DNA of 64,000 nucleotides from Selenomonadales bacterium (GCA_029976065.1 JARKNV010000003.1:62001-126000), one strand, 5' to 3'; shown: positions 1 to 9,811, counted from the stretch's first letter. Numbers and translations: made by a program. The notes: generated from the letters alone by a model not told the origin.

Positions 1-2
1 CC

Positions 3-248
3 CCGGCCGCCGTGGCCGCGGGGGTACAGACCTGCATCGCCGCTTCGCTCGTCAGGCTGTGCGAGGCGGCAATCGCCGCCACCGACGTCACCGTCATCCT
101 ATTCGTCGGCGGCGTACTTGCCAACGACTTCATCCGCGAGCGCCTGTCCGCGGCCCTCGGCGCCGCTGGCGCCAGACTGCACTTTCCCGCGCCGCGCTAC
201 AGCGGCGACAACGCCGTGGGCGTGGCCTGCTTCGCCCTCATCCGCTAG
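3..248 (+). CDS. C-terminal part of a Kae1/TsaD-like (peptidase M22) protein, cut by window start
   Basis: The frame is already open at the window edge and encodes about 81 residues of a C-terminus. The stretch VGGVLANDFIRERL resembles the ASKHA-fold nucleotide-binding segment of Kae1/TsaD-family proteins, where a glycine pair followed by an NxxLR-type helix contacts the adenine nucleotide; the tail around GDNAVGVA matches the family end. In many Firmicutes a TsaD paralogue annotated as O-sialoglycoprotein endopeptidase sits directly before xseA, which fits here. Only the end is visible, so whether this is the true tRNA t6A enzyme or the paralogue cannot be decided; the xseA neighbourhood favours the paralogue. 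Confidence 0.7.
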   Translation, partial: PAAVAAGVQTCIAASLVRLCEAAIAATDVTVILFVGGVLANDFIRERLSAALGAAGARLHFPAPRYSGDNAVGVACFALIR

Positions 249-303
249 CACCACTTGCCCCACCGCCGCATATGATACATAAAAATGTGCGGAGGTGGCG
301 GCG

Positions 304-441
304 ATGCTGATATACGTTCTGGGCGGCGCAGTAATCGGCGCGGTCATCGGCCATTTGGTCCCGCCGGGCTTCCTCTTCTGGTTTGCGGTCGGCGCCGCCA
401 GCGGCGCCCTTGTGCAACGCTACTGGGGTCGTAGATTCTGA
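304..441 (+). CDS. Small hydrophobic membrane protein, 45 aa
   Basis: This short ORF starts at ATG 304 behind GGAGG at 291-295 (spacing 8) and is followed at once by a rho-independent terminator. It encodes one long glycine-rich hydrophobic stretch (roughly residues 2-38, with GGAVIGAVIGH) and ends in a basic tail with RYWGRR, the look of a single-pass or hairpin membrane peptide. The ribosome site, clean start and terminator support a real gene. I do not recognise a family, so function is unknown. Confidence 0.6.
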   Translation: MLIYVLGGAVIGAVIGHLVPPGFLFWFAVGAASGALVQRYWGRRF

Positions 442-444
442 CCG

Positions 445-468
445 GCCCGTTCCGGGCTGTTTTTTTTT
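445..468 (+). terminator. Rho-independent terminator
   Basis: GCCCG (445-449) pairs with CGGGC (453-457) around a 3-base loop, followed by an 11-base T-rich run. It closes the transcript of the small membrane protein before xseA. Confidence 0.75.
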
Positions 469-524
469 GCGCGACTATTGTATCATAAGGATATATACGG
501 CAAAGACTGGCAGGGTGGGGACTA

Positions 525-1766
525 TTGAACATACTCAGCGTAGGGGCGGTCACCCGCTACATAAAAACACTGTTCGAACAGGACGGCGCGCTGGCCGATG
601 TCATGGTACGCGGCGAAATTTCCAACTTCAAGCGCCACTATTCGGGCCACTGCTATTTTACCCTCAAGGACAGCGACGCCACGCTGCGGGCGGTGATGTT
701 CCGCGGCCGGGCCCAATTGTTGCGGTTCGAGCCCAAGGACGGCCTCAAGGTCATCGCCGGTGGCCAGATCTCCGTCTTCGAGCGGGACGGCCAATACCAG
801 CTCTACGTCGATCAGCTCATCCCCGAAGGAGTGGGCGAGCTTAGTCTTGCCTTCGCCCAGCTCAAGGACAAGCTCACCGCCGAGGGCCTGTTCGACGAGG
901 TCCGCAAACGGCCGCTCCCTGCTTTGCCGCAGGCCGTCGGCATCGTCACCTCGCCCACCGGCGCCGCCGTGCGCGACATCATCACCGTCGCCAAGCGCCG
1001 CCATCCCGGCGTAAAGCTCATCCTCATCCCCGTGCAGGTCCAGGGGCCCGAAGCGCCGGGTCAGATTGCGCGGGCACTCGGCATCCTCAACCGCCTGCGG
1101 CAGACCGACGTCATCATCGTCGGCCGCGGCGGCGGCAGCATCGAAGAACTATGGGCCTTCAACGACGAAAACGTCGTGCGGGCGATCGCCGCATCCGAAT
1201 TGCCTGTCGTCTCGGCGGTCGGCCACCAGACCGACTTCACCCTCGCCGATTTCGCCGCCGACCGGCGCGCGGCCACGCCCTCGCAGGCGGCCGAACTGGT
1301 GGTGCCCGATGTCCGCGAGCTGGACAAGTACGTGAAGACGCTGCGGGCGATGCTCGAAACGCACACCCGCGCACTGCTCACCGGCTACCGCCGCCGGCTC
1401 GACCTGTGCCTGACCAGCCGGCCGTTCGAGCGGCCCGAACGCCTCTTCGCCGACAAGCGGCAGACGGTCGACATCTTAATCCAGCGTCTCCAGCAGGCGC
1501 TCAAAACGACAGTGACAGCGAAACAGCACGACCTGAAGGTGGCGGCCGGCAAACTGGCGATGCTCGATCCGCTCGCCGTGCTGGCCCGCGGCTACAGCAT
1601 CACCCGCACCCCCGAAGGCCGGGTGGTGCGGCGGGCGGCTGATGTCGCGGCCGGGCAGTTCCTGGAGGTCGTGCTTGGCCAAGGACGGCTTGACGTACAA
1701 GTAATCTGGGCGGAGGAGGAATACGACAGTGCGAAAAAAGGCCCGCGAACAGGACGTATGTTTTGA
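525..1766 (+). CDS. xseA: Exodeoxyribonuclease VII large subunit
   Basis: XseA is the catalytic large subunit of exonuclease VII, which degrades single-stranded DNA from both ends in repair. The 413-residue protein begins with the OB-fold DNA-binding domain (about 1-100, opening NILSVGAVTRYIK). The catalytic domain carries VTSPTGAA (141-148) and GRGGGSIEELWAFNDE (200-215), both family signatures, followed by a helical coiled-coil region. The TTG at 525 places the N-terminus exactly where the family starts. The last 38 bases overlap xseB in another frame, so the subunits are probably translationally coupled. Length is slightly under the usual 440-460. Confidence 0.96.
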   Translation: MNILSVGAVTRYIKTLFEQDGALADVMVRGEISNFKRHYSGHCYFTLKDSDATLRAVMFRGRAQLLRFEPKDGLKVIAGGQISVFERDGQYQLYVDQLIPEGVGELSLAFAQLKDKLTAEGLFDEVRKRPLPALPQAVGIVTSPTGAAVRDIITVAKRRHPGVKLILIPVQVQGPEAPGQIARALGILNRLRQTDVIIVGRGGGSIEELWAFNDENVVRAIAASELPVVSAVGHQTDFTLADFAADRRAATPSQAAELVVPDVRELDKYVKTLRAMLETHTRALLTGYRRRLDLCLTSRPFERPERLFADKRQTVDILIQRLQQALKTTVTAKQHDLKVAAGKLAMLDPLAVLARGYSITRTPEGRVVRRAADVAAGQFLEVVLGQGRLDVQVIWAEEEYDSAKKGPRTGRMF

Positions 1767-1986
1767 GGACGCGTTAGACAAATTAGAATCGATCGTGAAA
1801 GAAATGGAAAAAGGCGAATTGCCGCTGGAAGACGCCCTGGGCAAGTTCGCCGAAGGAGTAAGCCTGTCGCAGGTCTGCCTGGCCAAACTCAGCGCCGCCG
1901 AACAGGCCGTCGACAAAATCATCCGCGAGGAAAAAGGGCAGTTGGTTGAATATCCGCTCAAGCTGCAGGAGGACGAAAAATGCTGA
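1729..1986 (+). CDS. xseB: Exodeoxyribonuclease VII small subunit
   Basis: The 85-residue protein is the small helical subunit that binds XseA in exonuclease VII. FEDALDKLESIVKEMEKGEL is the family signature at the N-terminus. Translation starts at GTG 1729 behind GGAGGAGG, inside the 3' end of xseA (38-base overlap), and its stop overlaps the ispA start by 7 bases. The operon xseA-xseB-ispA is the standard arrangement in Firmicutes. Confidence 0.95.
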   Translation: MRKKAREQDVCFEDALDKLESIVKEMEKGELPLEDALGKFAEGVSLSQVCLAKLSAAEQAVDKIIREEKGQLVEYPLKLQEDEKC

Positions 1987-2852
1987 AGGAGTACTGCCGC
2001 AACCAGGTAGCGCTTATCGACCGGACCCTTGACGAACTCCTGCCGCCTGCCTATCCGCCCGTGATCTTCGAGGCCATGCGCTATAGTCTGTTCGCCGGCG
2101 GGAAAAGGCTGCGCCCCATCCTGCTGATGGCGGCGGCCGACGCGGCCGGCGGCGACGGCCGCCGATACCTCCACGTCGCCGGCGGCCTGGAAATGATCCA
2201 CACCTATTCCCTCATCCATGACGACCTGCCGGCGATGGACAACGACGACTACCGGCGGGGCAAACTCACCAACCACAAAGTATTCGGCGACGGCATGGCC
2301 ATCCTCGCCGGCGACGGCCTGCTCACCGCCGCCTTCGAAGCCATGCTGTCCCAGCCGGGCGTCGACCCGGCCGTGCTTGTCGCCGTTGTCCGCGAAGTGG
2401 CCGCGGCGGCCGGCGCCGTCGGCATGGTCGGCGGCCAGGCGGTCGACCTGCAGGCGGCTGGCCGCGAAATCGACGGCGACACCCTCAGGTACATGCACAA
2501 AGCCAAGACGGGCGCGCTTTTCCGGGCCGCCATCCGTTCCGGCGCCCTGCTGGCCAGCGCCTCCGCGCACCAGCTTGCCGGCCTGACCGAATACGCCGAA
2601 CAGTTCGGCCTCGCCTTCCAGATCACCGACGACATCCTCGACGTTACCGGCGACGAGGCCAAAATCGGCAAACCGGTCGGCAGCGACGCGAAAAACTGCA
2701 AATCCACATATGTCTCGCTCTATTCGCTGCCCACAGCCCGCCAAATGGCCGCCGAAGCCGTGGCCACGGCGTTGGCCGCTCTCGAAGGCTTCGGACCGGA
2801 AGCCGCCGTACTGCGCGAATTCGTCAACTATCTTCTCACCAGGGAGAGCTAA
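1980..2852 (+). CDS. ispA: Geranyl/farnesyl diphosphate synthase
   Basis: A trans-isoprenyl diphosphate synthase, 290 residues, that condenses isopentenyl diphosphate with allylic diphosphates to give farnesyl diphosphate for quinone and undecaprenyl carrier synthesis. The first aspartate-rich motif is HDDLPAMDNDD and the second is DDILDVTGD; GGKRLRP near residue 40 binds the diphosphate. The ATG overlaps the xseB stop. Dxs, which supplies the precursor pathway, is encoded two genes downstream. Confidence 0.95.
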   Translation: MLKEYCRNQVALIDRTLDELLPPAYPPVIFEAMRYSLFAGGKRLRPILLMAAADAAGGDGRRYLHVAGGLEMIHTYSLIHDDLPAMDNDDYRRGKLTNHKVFGDGMAILAGDGLLTAAFEAMLSQPGVDPAVLVAVVREVAAAAGAVGMVGGQAVDLQAAGREIDGDTLRYMHKAKTGALFRAAIRSGALLASASAHQLAGLTEYAEQFGLAFQITDDILDVTGDEAKIGKPVGSDAKNCKSTYVSLYSLPTARQMAAEAVATALAALEGFGPEAAVLREFVNYLLTRES

Positions 2853-2861
2853 GGTGGTGTC

Positions 2862-3317
2862 ATGGCAGAATTGATCGCGGCGGTGGGGAAGAACATCGTG
2901 CTGATGTCCGCCCTGACCGCCTGGTTTACCGCCCAGGTGCTGAAAACAATCACCTCCTACTGGAAACACCGCCAATTCAGGGCCGAGCGCCTCGTCGGCG
3001 CCGGCGGGATGCCGAGCTCCCACACCTCGCTCGTCGTCGGGCTTGCATCCGCGGTGGCCCTGCACGACGGCCTCTCGTCGCCCCTGTTCGCCGTAAGCGT
3101 CGTGCTGGCCGGCATCGTCATGTACGACGCCGCCGGGGTGCGCCGGGCCGCCGGCAAACAGGCCAAAGTCATCAATAAACTCGTCCGTGAGATGCGGGTC
3201 GAGCACACCATCAAGGAAACCCGCCTCAAAGAGCTTCTCGGGCACACGCCGCTCGAAGTGCTGGCCGGGGCGTTGCTCGGCTTCCTCGTCGCCTTCCTTT
3301 TCCATTCATTTTTCTGA
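2862..3317 (+). CDS. Divergent PAP2 (DUF212) family membrane protein
   Basis: This 151-residue protein belongs to the DUF212/YuiD family, small membrane proteins distantly related to acid phosphatases/vanadium haloperoxidases. GGMPSSHTS (about 47-55) is the family signature and recalls the PSGH motif of PAP2 enzymes; YDAAGVRRAAGKQA follows in the middle. At least two hydrophobic helices are present, including a C-terminal one. The substrate is unknown. It lies 9 bases after ispA and before dxs, so a link with isoprenoid diphosphates is conceivable but not shown. Confidence 0.85.
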   Translation: MAELIAAVGKNIVLMSALTAWFTAQVLKTITSYWKHRQFRAERLVGAGGMPSSHTSLVVGLASAVALHDGLSSPLFAVSVVLAGIVMYDAAGVRRAAGKQAKVINKLVREMRVEHTIKETRLKELLGHTPLEVLAGALLGFLVAFLFHSFF

Positions 3318-3396
3318 TGCCAACCTGCCATTTTATGTTATAATAATAAAGTGGCTTGATTAATTATGCGTTTTATCGGAAAGCGAGGCATCCCGG

Positions 3397-5283
3397 TTGG
3401 ATAGCATTCTCGACACGATCAGCGGGCCAGGGGACCTGAAAAGACTCACTCTGTCGCAACTGGAAAAGCTCGCCGGAGAAATCCGCGGGCTTCTTATACA
3501 TACGGTCTCACAGACCGGCGGCCACCTCGCGCCCAACCTCGGCGTCGTCGAACTCACCCTCGCCCTTCACCAGGTGTTCGACAGCCCGCGCGACCGGATC
3601 ATCTGGGACGTCGGCCACCAGGCCTATGTCCATAAAATCCTCACCGGCCGGCGGCAGCAATTCGCCACTCTCCGCCAGCTGGGCGGCCTCAGCGGCTTCC
3701 CCAAACGCGAGGAAAGCGAACACGACGCCTTCAACACCGGTCACTCCTCCACGTCGATATCCGCAGCTTTAGGCATCGCTCTGGCCAGGGACATCAACAA
3801 GGAAAAATACCATGTCGTCGCCGTCATCGGCGACGGCTCACTCACCGGCGGGCAGGCGTACGAAGCGCTGAACTACGCCGGCCACCTCGAACGCGACCTC
3901 ACCGTAATCCTCAACGACAACGAAATGTCCATCGACCGCAACGTCGGCGCGATGTCAGGCTACCTGTCCAAGCTGCGCACCGACCCCACCTACTACCGCA
4001 TGAAACAAGACGCCGAATATCTGCTGAAGCGCATTCCCGCCATCGGTGAACGGGTGGCCAAGACGGTGGAAAGGCTGAAAGACGGCCTCAAATACCTCGT
4101 CGTGCCCGGCATGCTCTTCGAAGACCTCGGCTTCACCTACATCGGCCCCATCGACGGCCACAACCTCGCCTCCCTGACCGACGTGCTGCAAAAGAGCAAG
4201 CACATGAAAGGGCCGGTCCTCATCCACGTCATCACCTGCAAAGGCAAAGGCTACGGCCCGGCCGAATGCAACGCCGACAAATTCCACGGCGTCGGTCCCT
4301 TCTGCGTGGAATCCGGGGAAATCATCAAGAACGGCAGCAACCCCTCCTATACCTGCGTCTTCGGCGACGCCCTCGTGGCGGCGGCCGAAGAAAATAGCGA
4401 CATCGTCGCCATCACCGCCGCCATGCCCGAAGGCACCGGCCTGAAAAAATTCGCCGCCACCTTCCCCAGCCGCTTCTTCGATGTCGGCATCGCCGAGCAA
4501 AATGCCGTCACCATGGCCGCCGGCCTGGCCGCCGCAGGCAAAAAACCGGTCGTCGCCATCTATTCCACCTTCGTCCAGCGGGCCTACGACCAGATCATCC
4601 ACGACATCTGCCTGCAGAAACTGCCGGTCGTGTTCGCCATCGACCGGGCCGGCATCGTCGGCGAAGACGGACCCACCCACCAGGGCGTTTTCGACTATTC
4701 ATACCTGCGCCACATCCCCAACCTCACCGTCATGGCCCCCAAGGACGAAAACGAACTTCGCCACATGCTCTATACCGCCGTCAACCTGCCCGGGCCGGCG
4801 GCCATCCGCTACCCGCGCGGCTGCGGCCTCGGCGTCGACACCTCCGAACCGATGCATACGCTCGATATCGGCCGGGCCGAGGAGCTTCGCCCCGGCAAAG
4901 ACGTCGTCCTGCTGGCGGCCGGCGTCATGGCCGACCCCTGCCTGAAGGCCAGCGACCTGCTCGCGCGGCACGGCATCCGAGCCGGCGTCGTCAACGCCCG
5001 CTTCCTCAAACCGCTCGACGAGCAGCTTATCCGCCGTCTGGCCCGCGACGTCGGCGTAATCGTCACCGTCGAGGATAACCTCCTCGCCGGCGGCTTCGGC
5101 TCCGCCCTCCTCGAATACATCAACGCCGAAAATCTCAACTGGGTCAAGGTCTTCCGCGTCGGCCTGCCCGACAAATTCATCGAGCACGGCTCGCGCGCCC
5201 AACTCCTCGCCAAATACGGCCTCACCGGCGAAGGCATCGCCGCCGTCGTCGGCCAGTACATGCAGCGCTTCGGGGTGCGGTGA
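3397..5283 (+). CDS. dxs: 1-deoxy-D-xylulose-5-phosphate synthase
   Basis: Dxs condenses pyruvate and glyceraldehyde 3-phosphate to DXP, the first step of the MEP isoprenoid pathway (and a precursor of thiamine and pyridoxal). The 628 residues carry the thiamine-diphosphate motif [15 protein letters not shown] (145-159) ending in LNDN, the pyrimidine-domain [12 protein letters not shown] segment, and a transketolase C-terminal domain. TTG at 3397 gives the family N-terminus DSILDTI. A TATAAT hexamer at 3339-3344 lies in the short gap after the DUF212 gene, but no convincing -35 was found. The stop overlaps tlyA. Confidence 0.96.
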   Translation: MDSILDTISGPGDLKRLTLSQLEKLAGEIRGLLIHTVSQTGGHLAPNLGVVELTLALHQVFDSPRDRIIWDVGHQAYVHKILTGRRQQFATLRQLGGLSGFPKREESEHDAFNTGHSSTSISAALGIALARDINKEKYHVVAVIGDGSLTGGQAYEALNYAGHLERDLTVILNDNEMSIDRNVGAMSGYLSKLRTDPTYYRMKQDAEYLLKRIPAIGERVAKTVERLKDGLKYLVVPGMLFEDLGFTYIGPIDGHNLASLTDVLQKSKHMKGPVLIHVITCKGKGYGPAECNADKFHGVGPFCVESGEIIKNGSNPSYTCVFGDALVAAAEENSDIVAITAAMPEGTGLKKFAATFPSRFFDVGIAEQNAVTMAAGLAAAGKKPVVAIYSTFVQRAYDQIIHDICLQKLPVVFAIDRAGIVGEDGPTHQGVFDYSYLRHIPNLTVMAPKDENELRHMLYTAVNLPGPAAIRYPRGCGLGVDTSEPMHTLDIGRAEELRPGKDVVLLAAGVMADPCLKASDLLARHGIRAGVVNARFLKPLDEQLIRRLARDVGVIVTVEDNLLAGGFGSALLEYINAENLNWVKVFRVGLPDKFIEHGSRAQLLAKYGLTGEGIAAVVGQYMQRFGVR

Positions 5284-6089
5284 TGGCCAAGGAGCGCCTC
5301 GACACCCTCGTCGTGCAAAAGGGACTGGCGGCCAGTCGGGAAAGGGCCAAAGCCCTCATAATGGCCGGGCAGGTCTGCGTCGACGGCCGGAAAACCGACA
5401 AAGCGGGGACACTCGTGCCGGAAACGGCGGCCATCACCGTCACCGGCCGCGACCTCGGCTATGTCAGCCGCGGCGGGCTCAAACTCGCCAAAGCCCTTGA
5501 AACCTTCGGCATCGACCTCGCCGGCAAAGTCATGGCCGACATCGGCGCCTCCACCGGCGGCTTCACCGACTGCGCCCTCCAGAACGGAGCGGCGAAAATC
5601 TACGCCATCGACGTCGGCTACGGCCAACTCGCCTGGTCGCTCCGCACCGACCCGCGGGTCGTCAACATGGAACGCACCAACATCCGCGACGTCACGCCGG
5701 CCGACATCGGCGAACCGCTGGCCTTCGCCACCGTCGACGTCGCCTTCATCTCCCTCGACAAAGTGTTGCCGGTCGTAAAGACGCTGCTGGCCCCCGCAGG
5801 CGAGGCCGTCACCCTCGTAAAGCCGCAGTTCGAGGCCGGCCGCGAGAAAGTCGGCAAACGCGGCGTCGTCAGGGATGCCGCCGTCCACCGCGAAGTCATC
5901 CTGCGCGTCATCGCCGCTGCCCGCGGGCTCGGCTTCGTTCCCGTCGCGCTTACCTATTCGCCGGTCAAAGGGCCGGAAGGCAACATCGAATACCTGTTGT
6001 ACTTGAAAATTGCCGCCGCGGGCGCCGAAATCGGCGAAGCCGCCGTCGGGGAGACGGTGGCCGAGGCCCATGCCGCCTTGGGCGGATGA
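5280..6089 (+). CDS. tlyA: TlyA-type rRNA 2'-O-methyltransferase (S4 plus FtsJ domains)
   Basis: TlyA-family proteins methylate ribose 2'-hydroxyls of rRNA. The 269 residues combine an N-terminal S4 RNA-binding domain ([20 protein letters not shown]) with a Rossmann methyltransferase domain ([14 protein letters not shown], then [11 protein letters not shown]). The start is GTG 5280 or ATG 5283, overlapping the dxs stop. The order dxs-tlyA-nadK-argR-recN is conserved in Firmicutes. The hemolysin name often attached to this family is historical. Confidence 0.93.
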   Translation: MMAKERLDTLVVQKGLAASRERAKALIMAGQVCVDGRKTDKAGTLVPETAAITVTGRDLGYVSRGGLKLAKALETFGIDLAGKVMADIGASTGGFTDCALQNGAAKIYAIDVGYGQLAWSLRTDPRVVNMERTNIRDVTPADIGEPLAFATVDVAFISLDKVLPVVKTLLAPAGEAVTLVKPQFEAGREKVGKRGVVRDAAVHREVILRVIAAARGLGFVPVALTYSPVKGPEGNIEYLLYLKIAAAGAEIGEAAVGETVAEAHAALGG

Positions 6090-6103
6090 TAGGGAGGGGA
6101 GCC

Positions 6104-6970
6104 GTGCTTACCGTCGGCATATTCCCGAACACGAAGAAAGAAAGCGTCAGCACCGTCCTCGGCTGGCTCGTCCAGCATTTCAAGGAAAGCAACATCCGCA
6201 CCCTTCTGCCGCTTGACGCGGCCCGCGAAATGAACTATCCCGACCTCGGCTGCGAGAGGGAAGTCCTGAAAGAGCAAATCGACCTCGGCATCGCCCTCGG
6301 CGGCGACGGCACGCTCATCAGCGCCGCCCGCGAAGTGGCTCCGGCCGGCGTGCCGGTCTGCGGCATCAACATGGGCCAGCTCGGCTTTCTCACCGAAGTG
6401 GAATTGCCCGACCTCGGCCAGGCCGTCGACCGCCTCATCCGCGGCGATTATTACGTCGAAGAGCGCCTCATGCTCGACGCCATCGTGCGGCGCGGCGGGC
6501 AGGATCTCTTCATCTCCTCGGCCGTCAACGACGTCGTCGTCACCAAAGGCGGCTTCTCGCGCCTCATCAGGCTCAAACTCTACATCGACGGCGAGCTCAT
6601 CGCCCGCTACCCCGCCGACGGCCTCATCGTCGCCACCTCCACCGGTTCGACCGGCTATTCCCTGTCGGCCGGCGGGCCGGTAGTCAATCCCAACCTCAAA
6701 GTCATCCTCCTCACCCCCATATGCCCGCATTCGCTTCACGCCCGGTCCCTGGTCGTATCGGAAAAGGAGGAAATCAAAATCACCATGCAGGCGACCCACG
6801 ACGACATCGTCATGACCGCCGACGGTCAGACCGTCTTCGGCCTCAAACCCGACGACGTCGTCATCATCAGGCGCGCCCCCTGCCGGGCCCATTTCATTCG
6901 TCTCAGCGGGCAGAGCTATTCCCAGACGCTGCGCACCAAACTATGGCGGGACGAAGACAATGACGGTTGA
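6104..6970 (+). CDS. nadK: NAD kinase
   Basis: NAD kinase phosphorylates NAD to NADP. The 288-residue product has the GGDGT motif (within ALGGDGTLISAAR), the INMGQLGFLTE segment and TSTGSTGYSLSAGGP, all diagnostic. I chose GTG 6104 rather than ATG 6086 because GGGAGGGGA precedes it at proper spacing and LTVGIFPNTKK is the normal N-terminus. The gene starts 14 bases after tlyA and overlaps the next gene by 11 bases. Confidence 0.95.
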   Translation: MLTVGIFPNTKKESVSTVLGWLVQHFKESNIRTLLPLDAAREMNYPDLGCEREVLKEQIDLGIALGGDGTLISAAREVAPAGVPVCGINMGQLGFLTEVELPDLGQAVDRLIRGDYYVEERLMLDAIVRRGGQDLFISSAVNDVVVTKGGFSRLIRLKLYIDGELIARYPADGLIVATSTGSTGYSLSAGGPVVNPNLKVILLTPICPHSLHARSLVVSEKEEIKITMQATHDDIVMTADGQTVFGLKPDDVVIIRRAPCRAHFIRLSGQSYSQTLRTKLWRDEDNDG

Positions 6971-7535
6971 AAACGCCCTCGCCATGGCCAAAAGCCTGCT
7001 GCGGGACAGGCTGTCCGCCGCGAAAACGGTGGTTGACGCCACCGCCGGCAACGGCCATGACACCCTCTTTCTGGCCGCCAACACCCCGGAAGACGCCGTC
7101 GTCTGGGCCTTCGACCGCCAGCAGGAAGCGCTCGCGGCCACCGCCCGGCGCCTGGCCGCCGGCGGGCTGGCCGGCAAATGTCGCCTGACCCTCGCCTGCC
7201 ACAGCGCCATCGCCGCTTATCTCGCCGTCCCTGTGGATGCCGCCATGTTCAACCTCGGCTACCTGCCGGGCGGCGACCACGGCTTCACCACCCGGGCCGC
7301 GACCACCGTCGCCGCCCTCGGCGCGCTGACCGGCCTCCTGGCCCCCGGCGGCCTGATAACCGTCGTCGCCTATCCCGGCCACGCCGCCGGCAGCGAAGAA
7401 AACGAGGCGGTGGCGGCATTCCTCGCCGCGCTGCCCCAGGCCGACTTCACCGTCGCCGCCTGGCGGATGCTCAACCAGAAAAATATGCCCCCCATCCTAT
7501 ATATAATCGGCAAGACAGGGAGGGAAGCGAAATGA
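6960..7535 (+). CDS. mnmM: YtqB-type SAM methyltransferase (putative tRNA mnm5s2U methylase MnmM)
   Basis: A 191-residue class I methyltransferase of the rRNA_methylase/YtqB family, which in Bacillus subtilis completes the mnm5s2U34 modification of tRNA. The SAM-binding loop is VDATAGNGHDT (about 22-32), and the family-specific FNLGYLPGGDHGFTT lies near residues 95-110. It overlaps nadK by 11 bases and argR by 4, so it is cotranscribed. The family call is firm; the MnmM function is inferred from the family. Confidence 0.85.
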   Translation: MTVENALAMAKSLLRDRLSAAKTVVDATAGNGHDTLFLAANTPEDAVVWAFDRQQEALAATARRLAAGGLAGKCRLTLACHSAIAAYLAVPVDAAMFNLGYLPGGDHGFTTRAATTVAALGALTGLLAPGGLITVVAYPGHAAGSEENEAVAAFLAALPQADFTVAAWRMLNQKNMPPILYIIGKTGREAK

Positions 7536-7981
7536 AGGCTTCGCGTCACGCGCGCATAAAAGAGATCATCGAGAACCAGGCGATCGAAACCCAGGAAGAG
7601 CTTGCGGAAGCGTTGCGGAAAAAAGGCATCGAAGTGACCCAGGCCACCGTATCGCGCGACATCAAGGAACTCATGCTCATAAAAATCCCCACCGGCGAAG
7701 GCCGCTACCGCTACGCCTTTCCCCCCGAGCAGAACATCATCTTCTCACAGTCCCGCCTCGAGCGCGCCTTTCAGGACTCCGTCACCGCCATGGACCAAAG
7801 CCTCAACATCATCGTCATCAGGACGGTGCCGGGCATGGCCCAGGCGGTCGCCTACGCCGTCGACAGCACCAAGTGGCCGGAAATCATCGGCACGGTGGGC
7901 GGCGACGACACCATCTTCATCGTCGTCAAGCCCCCGGAAGCGGCGGGCAGCGTCCTGGCCAGGTTCCGGGCCCTGCTGTAA
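7532..7981 (+). CDS. argR: Arginine repressor ArgR/AhrC
   Basis: Hexameric arginine-responsive repressor/activator of arginine metabolism. The 149-residue protein has the N-terminal winged helix-turn-helix with QATVSRDIKELML and the C-terminal arginine-binding/oligomerisation domain with GTVGGDDTIFIV. The ATG at 7532 lies behind GGGAGGGAAGCG and overlaps the previous stop. The argR-recN pairing before spoIVB-spo0A is typical of spore-forming Firmicutes. Confidence 0.96.
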   Translation: MKASRHARIKEIIENQAIETQEELAEALRKKGIEVTQATVSRDIKELMLIKIPTGEGRYRYAFPPEQNIIFSQSRLERAFQDSVTAMDQSLNIIVIRTVPGMAQAVAYAVDSTKWPEIIGTVGGDDTIFIVVKPPEAAGSVLARFRALL

Positions 7982-8007
7982 AAAGCGGGTAGGGGAGGAG
8001 ACTCTCG

Positions 8008-9723
8008 ATGCTTAAAACCCTATCGGTCACCAACTTTGCCCTCATCGAGCAGGCCAGCGTGGAATTCGCCGGCGGGCTCAACATCCTCACCGGCGAAACC
8101 GGGGCGGGAAAATCCATCCTCGTCGACGCGCTCAGCACCCTACTCGGCAGCCGGGCCGAGCGCGAAGCCATCCGCAGCGGCTGCGACGCCTTCCGGGTCG
8201 AGGCCGTCTTCGACGTGGCCGCCAACGCCGGCGTCCGCGCCATTCTCGACGATCAGGGCATCCCCCTCGAAGACGGCGCCACCCTCATCATCAGCCGCTA
8301 CCTGTCGCGCCAGGGCAAGACCGCCATCCTCGTCAACGGCTGTCATGTCACCGTCGGCGTACTGCGCCAACTCGGCGACGAACTCGTCGACCTCCATGGC
8401 CAGCACGAGCACCAGGCGCTCCTCAGGCCGGAAGCCCATCTGGCGATGGTCGACGCCTTCCTCCCCGCCGGGCGGGAAAAACTCGAACGCTATCGCAGCC
8501 TCTATTCCGCCTGGAGCGAACTGGGCGCCGCCCTCACCCGCACCGAGACCGACTCGCGCGAACGGGCCCAGCGTCTCGACATGCTGACGTGGCAAACGCA
8601 GGAAATCGCCGCCGCCGCCCTCAAAGCCGACGAAGAAGAAGAACTCGACCAGGAAATCCGTCTCCTCAGCAACGCCGAGAAAATCGCCGGCGCCGTAGGG
8701 CGGGCCTACGCGCTCCTCTCCGAAGGCGCCAAAGGCGCAAGCGGCATCCTGTCCGATCTCGCCGAAAGCCGCAAGGAACTCGAATACGCAGCCCGCTTCG
8801 ACCCGTCCCTCGCCGCGAAAATCGAAACCATCGGCGACGCCCTCTACCAGCTTGAAGACATCGCCGTGGAACTGCGCGACTACCGGGAAAACGTCGAATT
8901 CGATCCCGGCAGGCTGGCCACGCTCCAGGAACGGATGGACGCCATCCACAACCTCAAGCGCAAATACGGCGCCACCGTCGCCGACATAATAGAATACCAC
9001 CGCCAGGCGACCGCCGAACTCGCAGACATCACCAACTACGAGGAGCGCCTGGCCGAGCTTGGCGCCAAGCGGGCCGCCGCCGAAAAAGAACTCGCCGCGG
9101 CGGCCGAAGAACTCGACCGTCTGCGGCGCCAGGCCGCAAAGGACCTGGCCGGCAAAGTGCGCGGCCACCTCGTCGACCTCGGCATGCCCCAGGCCGCCCT
9201 CGTCATCGACCTCAAGACGGTGCCCCGCTTCACCCCCTCGGGCGCAAACGAAATAACGGTGTTGTTTTCCGCCAACCCCGGCGAAGAGGCCAAACCGTTG
9301 GCGAAGGTCGCCTCGGGCGGCGAATTGTCCCGCATCGCCCTGGCCTTCAAAACGGTCGCCGCCAGCGCCGGCGGCGTCGGCACGATGATTTTCGACGAAG
9401 TCGATGCCGGCATCGGCGGGCAAACCGCCAAAATGGTCGCCGAAAAAATCGCCCTCGTGGCTGCCGACAAGCAGGTCTTGTGCGTCACCCACCTGCCGCA
9501 AGTCGCGGCCATGGCCGACAGGCATCTGGCGGTCGCAAAGCGGGTGGCCGGCGAACGGACAAGCACCGTCGTCAAAATCCTCGACAACGACGCCCACCTG
9601 CAGGAGGTAACCAGGATGATCTCCGGCGACAACCTTACGCGGGCGGCGCTGGACAATGCCGCGGAAATGATAGCAGCCGCGCACTCCTGCAAAGAAAAAT
9701 GGAAAAATAAAGCGCAAGCGTGA
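8008..9723 (+). CDS. recN: DNA repair protein RecN
   Basis: RecN is an SMC-like ATPase that acts early at double-strand breaks. The 571 residues begin with the Walker A motif GETGAGKS (29-36), have a long charged coiled-coil middle (about 150-370) and end with the ABC signature VASGGELSRI and Walker B IFDEVDAGIGG near 460. It starts 26 bases after argR behind a GGGGAGGAG site. Its stop codon lies in the loop of the downstream terminator hairpin. Confidence 0.97.
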   Translation: MLKTLSVTNFALIEQASVEFAGGLNILTGETGAGKSILVDALSTLLGSRAEREAIRSGCDAFRVEAVFDVAANAGVRAILDDQGIPLEDGATLIISRYLSRQGKTAILVNGCHVTVGVLRQLGDELVDLHGQHEHQALLRPEAHLAMVDAFLPAGREKLERYRSLYSAWSELGAALTRTETDSRERAQRLDMLTWQTQEIAAAALKADEEEELDQEIRLLSNAEKIAGAVGRAYALLSEGAKGASGILSDLAESRKELEYAARFDPSLAAKIETIGDALYQLEDIAVELRDYRENVEFDPGRLATLQERMDAIHNLKRKYGATVADIIEYHRQATAELADITNYEERLAELGAKRAAAEKELAAAAEELDRLRRQAAKDLAGKVRGHLVDLGMPQAALVIDLKTVPRFTPSGANEITVLFSANPGEEAKPLAKVASGGELSRIALAFKTVAASAGGVGTMIFDEVDAGIGGQTAKMVAEKIALVAADKQVLCVTHLPQVAAMADRHLAVAKRVAGERTSTVVKILDNDAHLQEVTRMISGDNLTRAALDNAAEMIAAAHSCKEKWKNKAQA

Positions 9724-9740
9724 GCTTGCGCTATTTATTT
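9711..9740 (+). terminator. Terminator overlapping the recN stop
   Basis: AGCGCAAGC (9711-9719) pairs perfectly with GCTTGCGCT (9724-9732), followed by ATTTATTT. The recN stop TGA is in the four-base loop, so the last recN codons form the left arm. Confidence 0.8.
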
Positions 9741-9811
9741 GCAAAAATATCGCCAATTTGATTCGTCAAGACAATATATGCTACATATTCCGGAATAATC
9801 CCCGCTGAAAT

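Noticed and set aside
1476..3305. 609-codon open frame on the minus strand across xseA-ispA-DUF212
   Set aside because: It is the antisense shadow of GC-rich, C-ending codons; the + strand genes have clear family motifs and the minus translation is low-complexity.
8140..9756. 538-codon minus-strand frame over recN
   Set aside because: Shadow of recN; no ribosome site and no recognisable domain.
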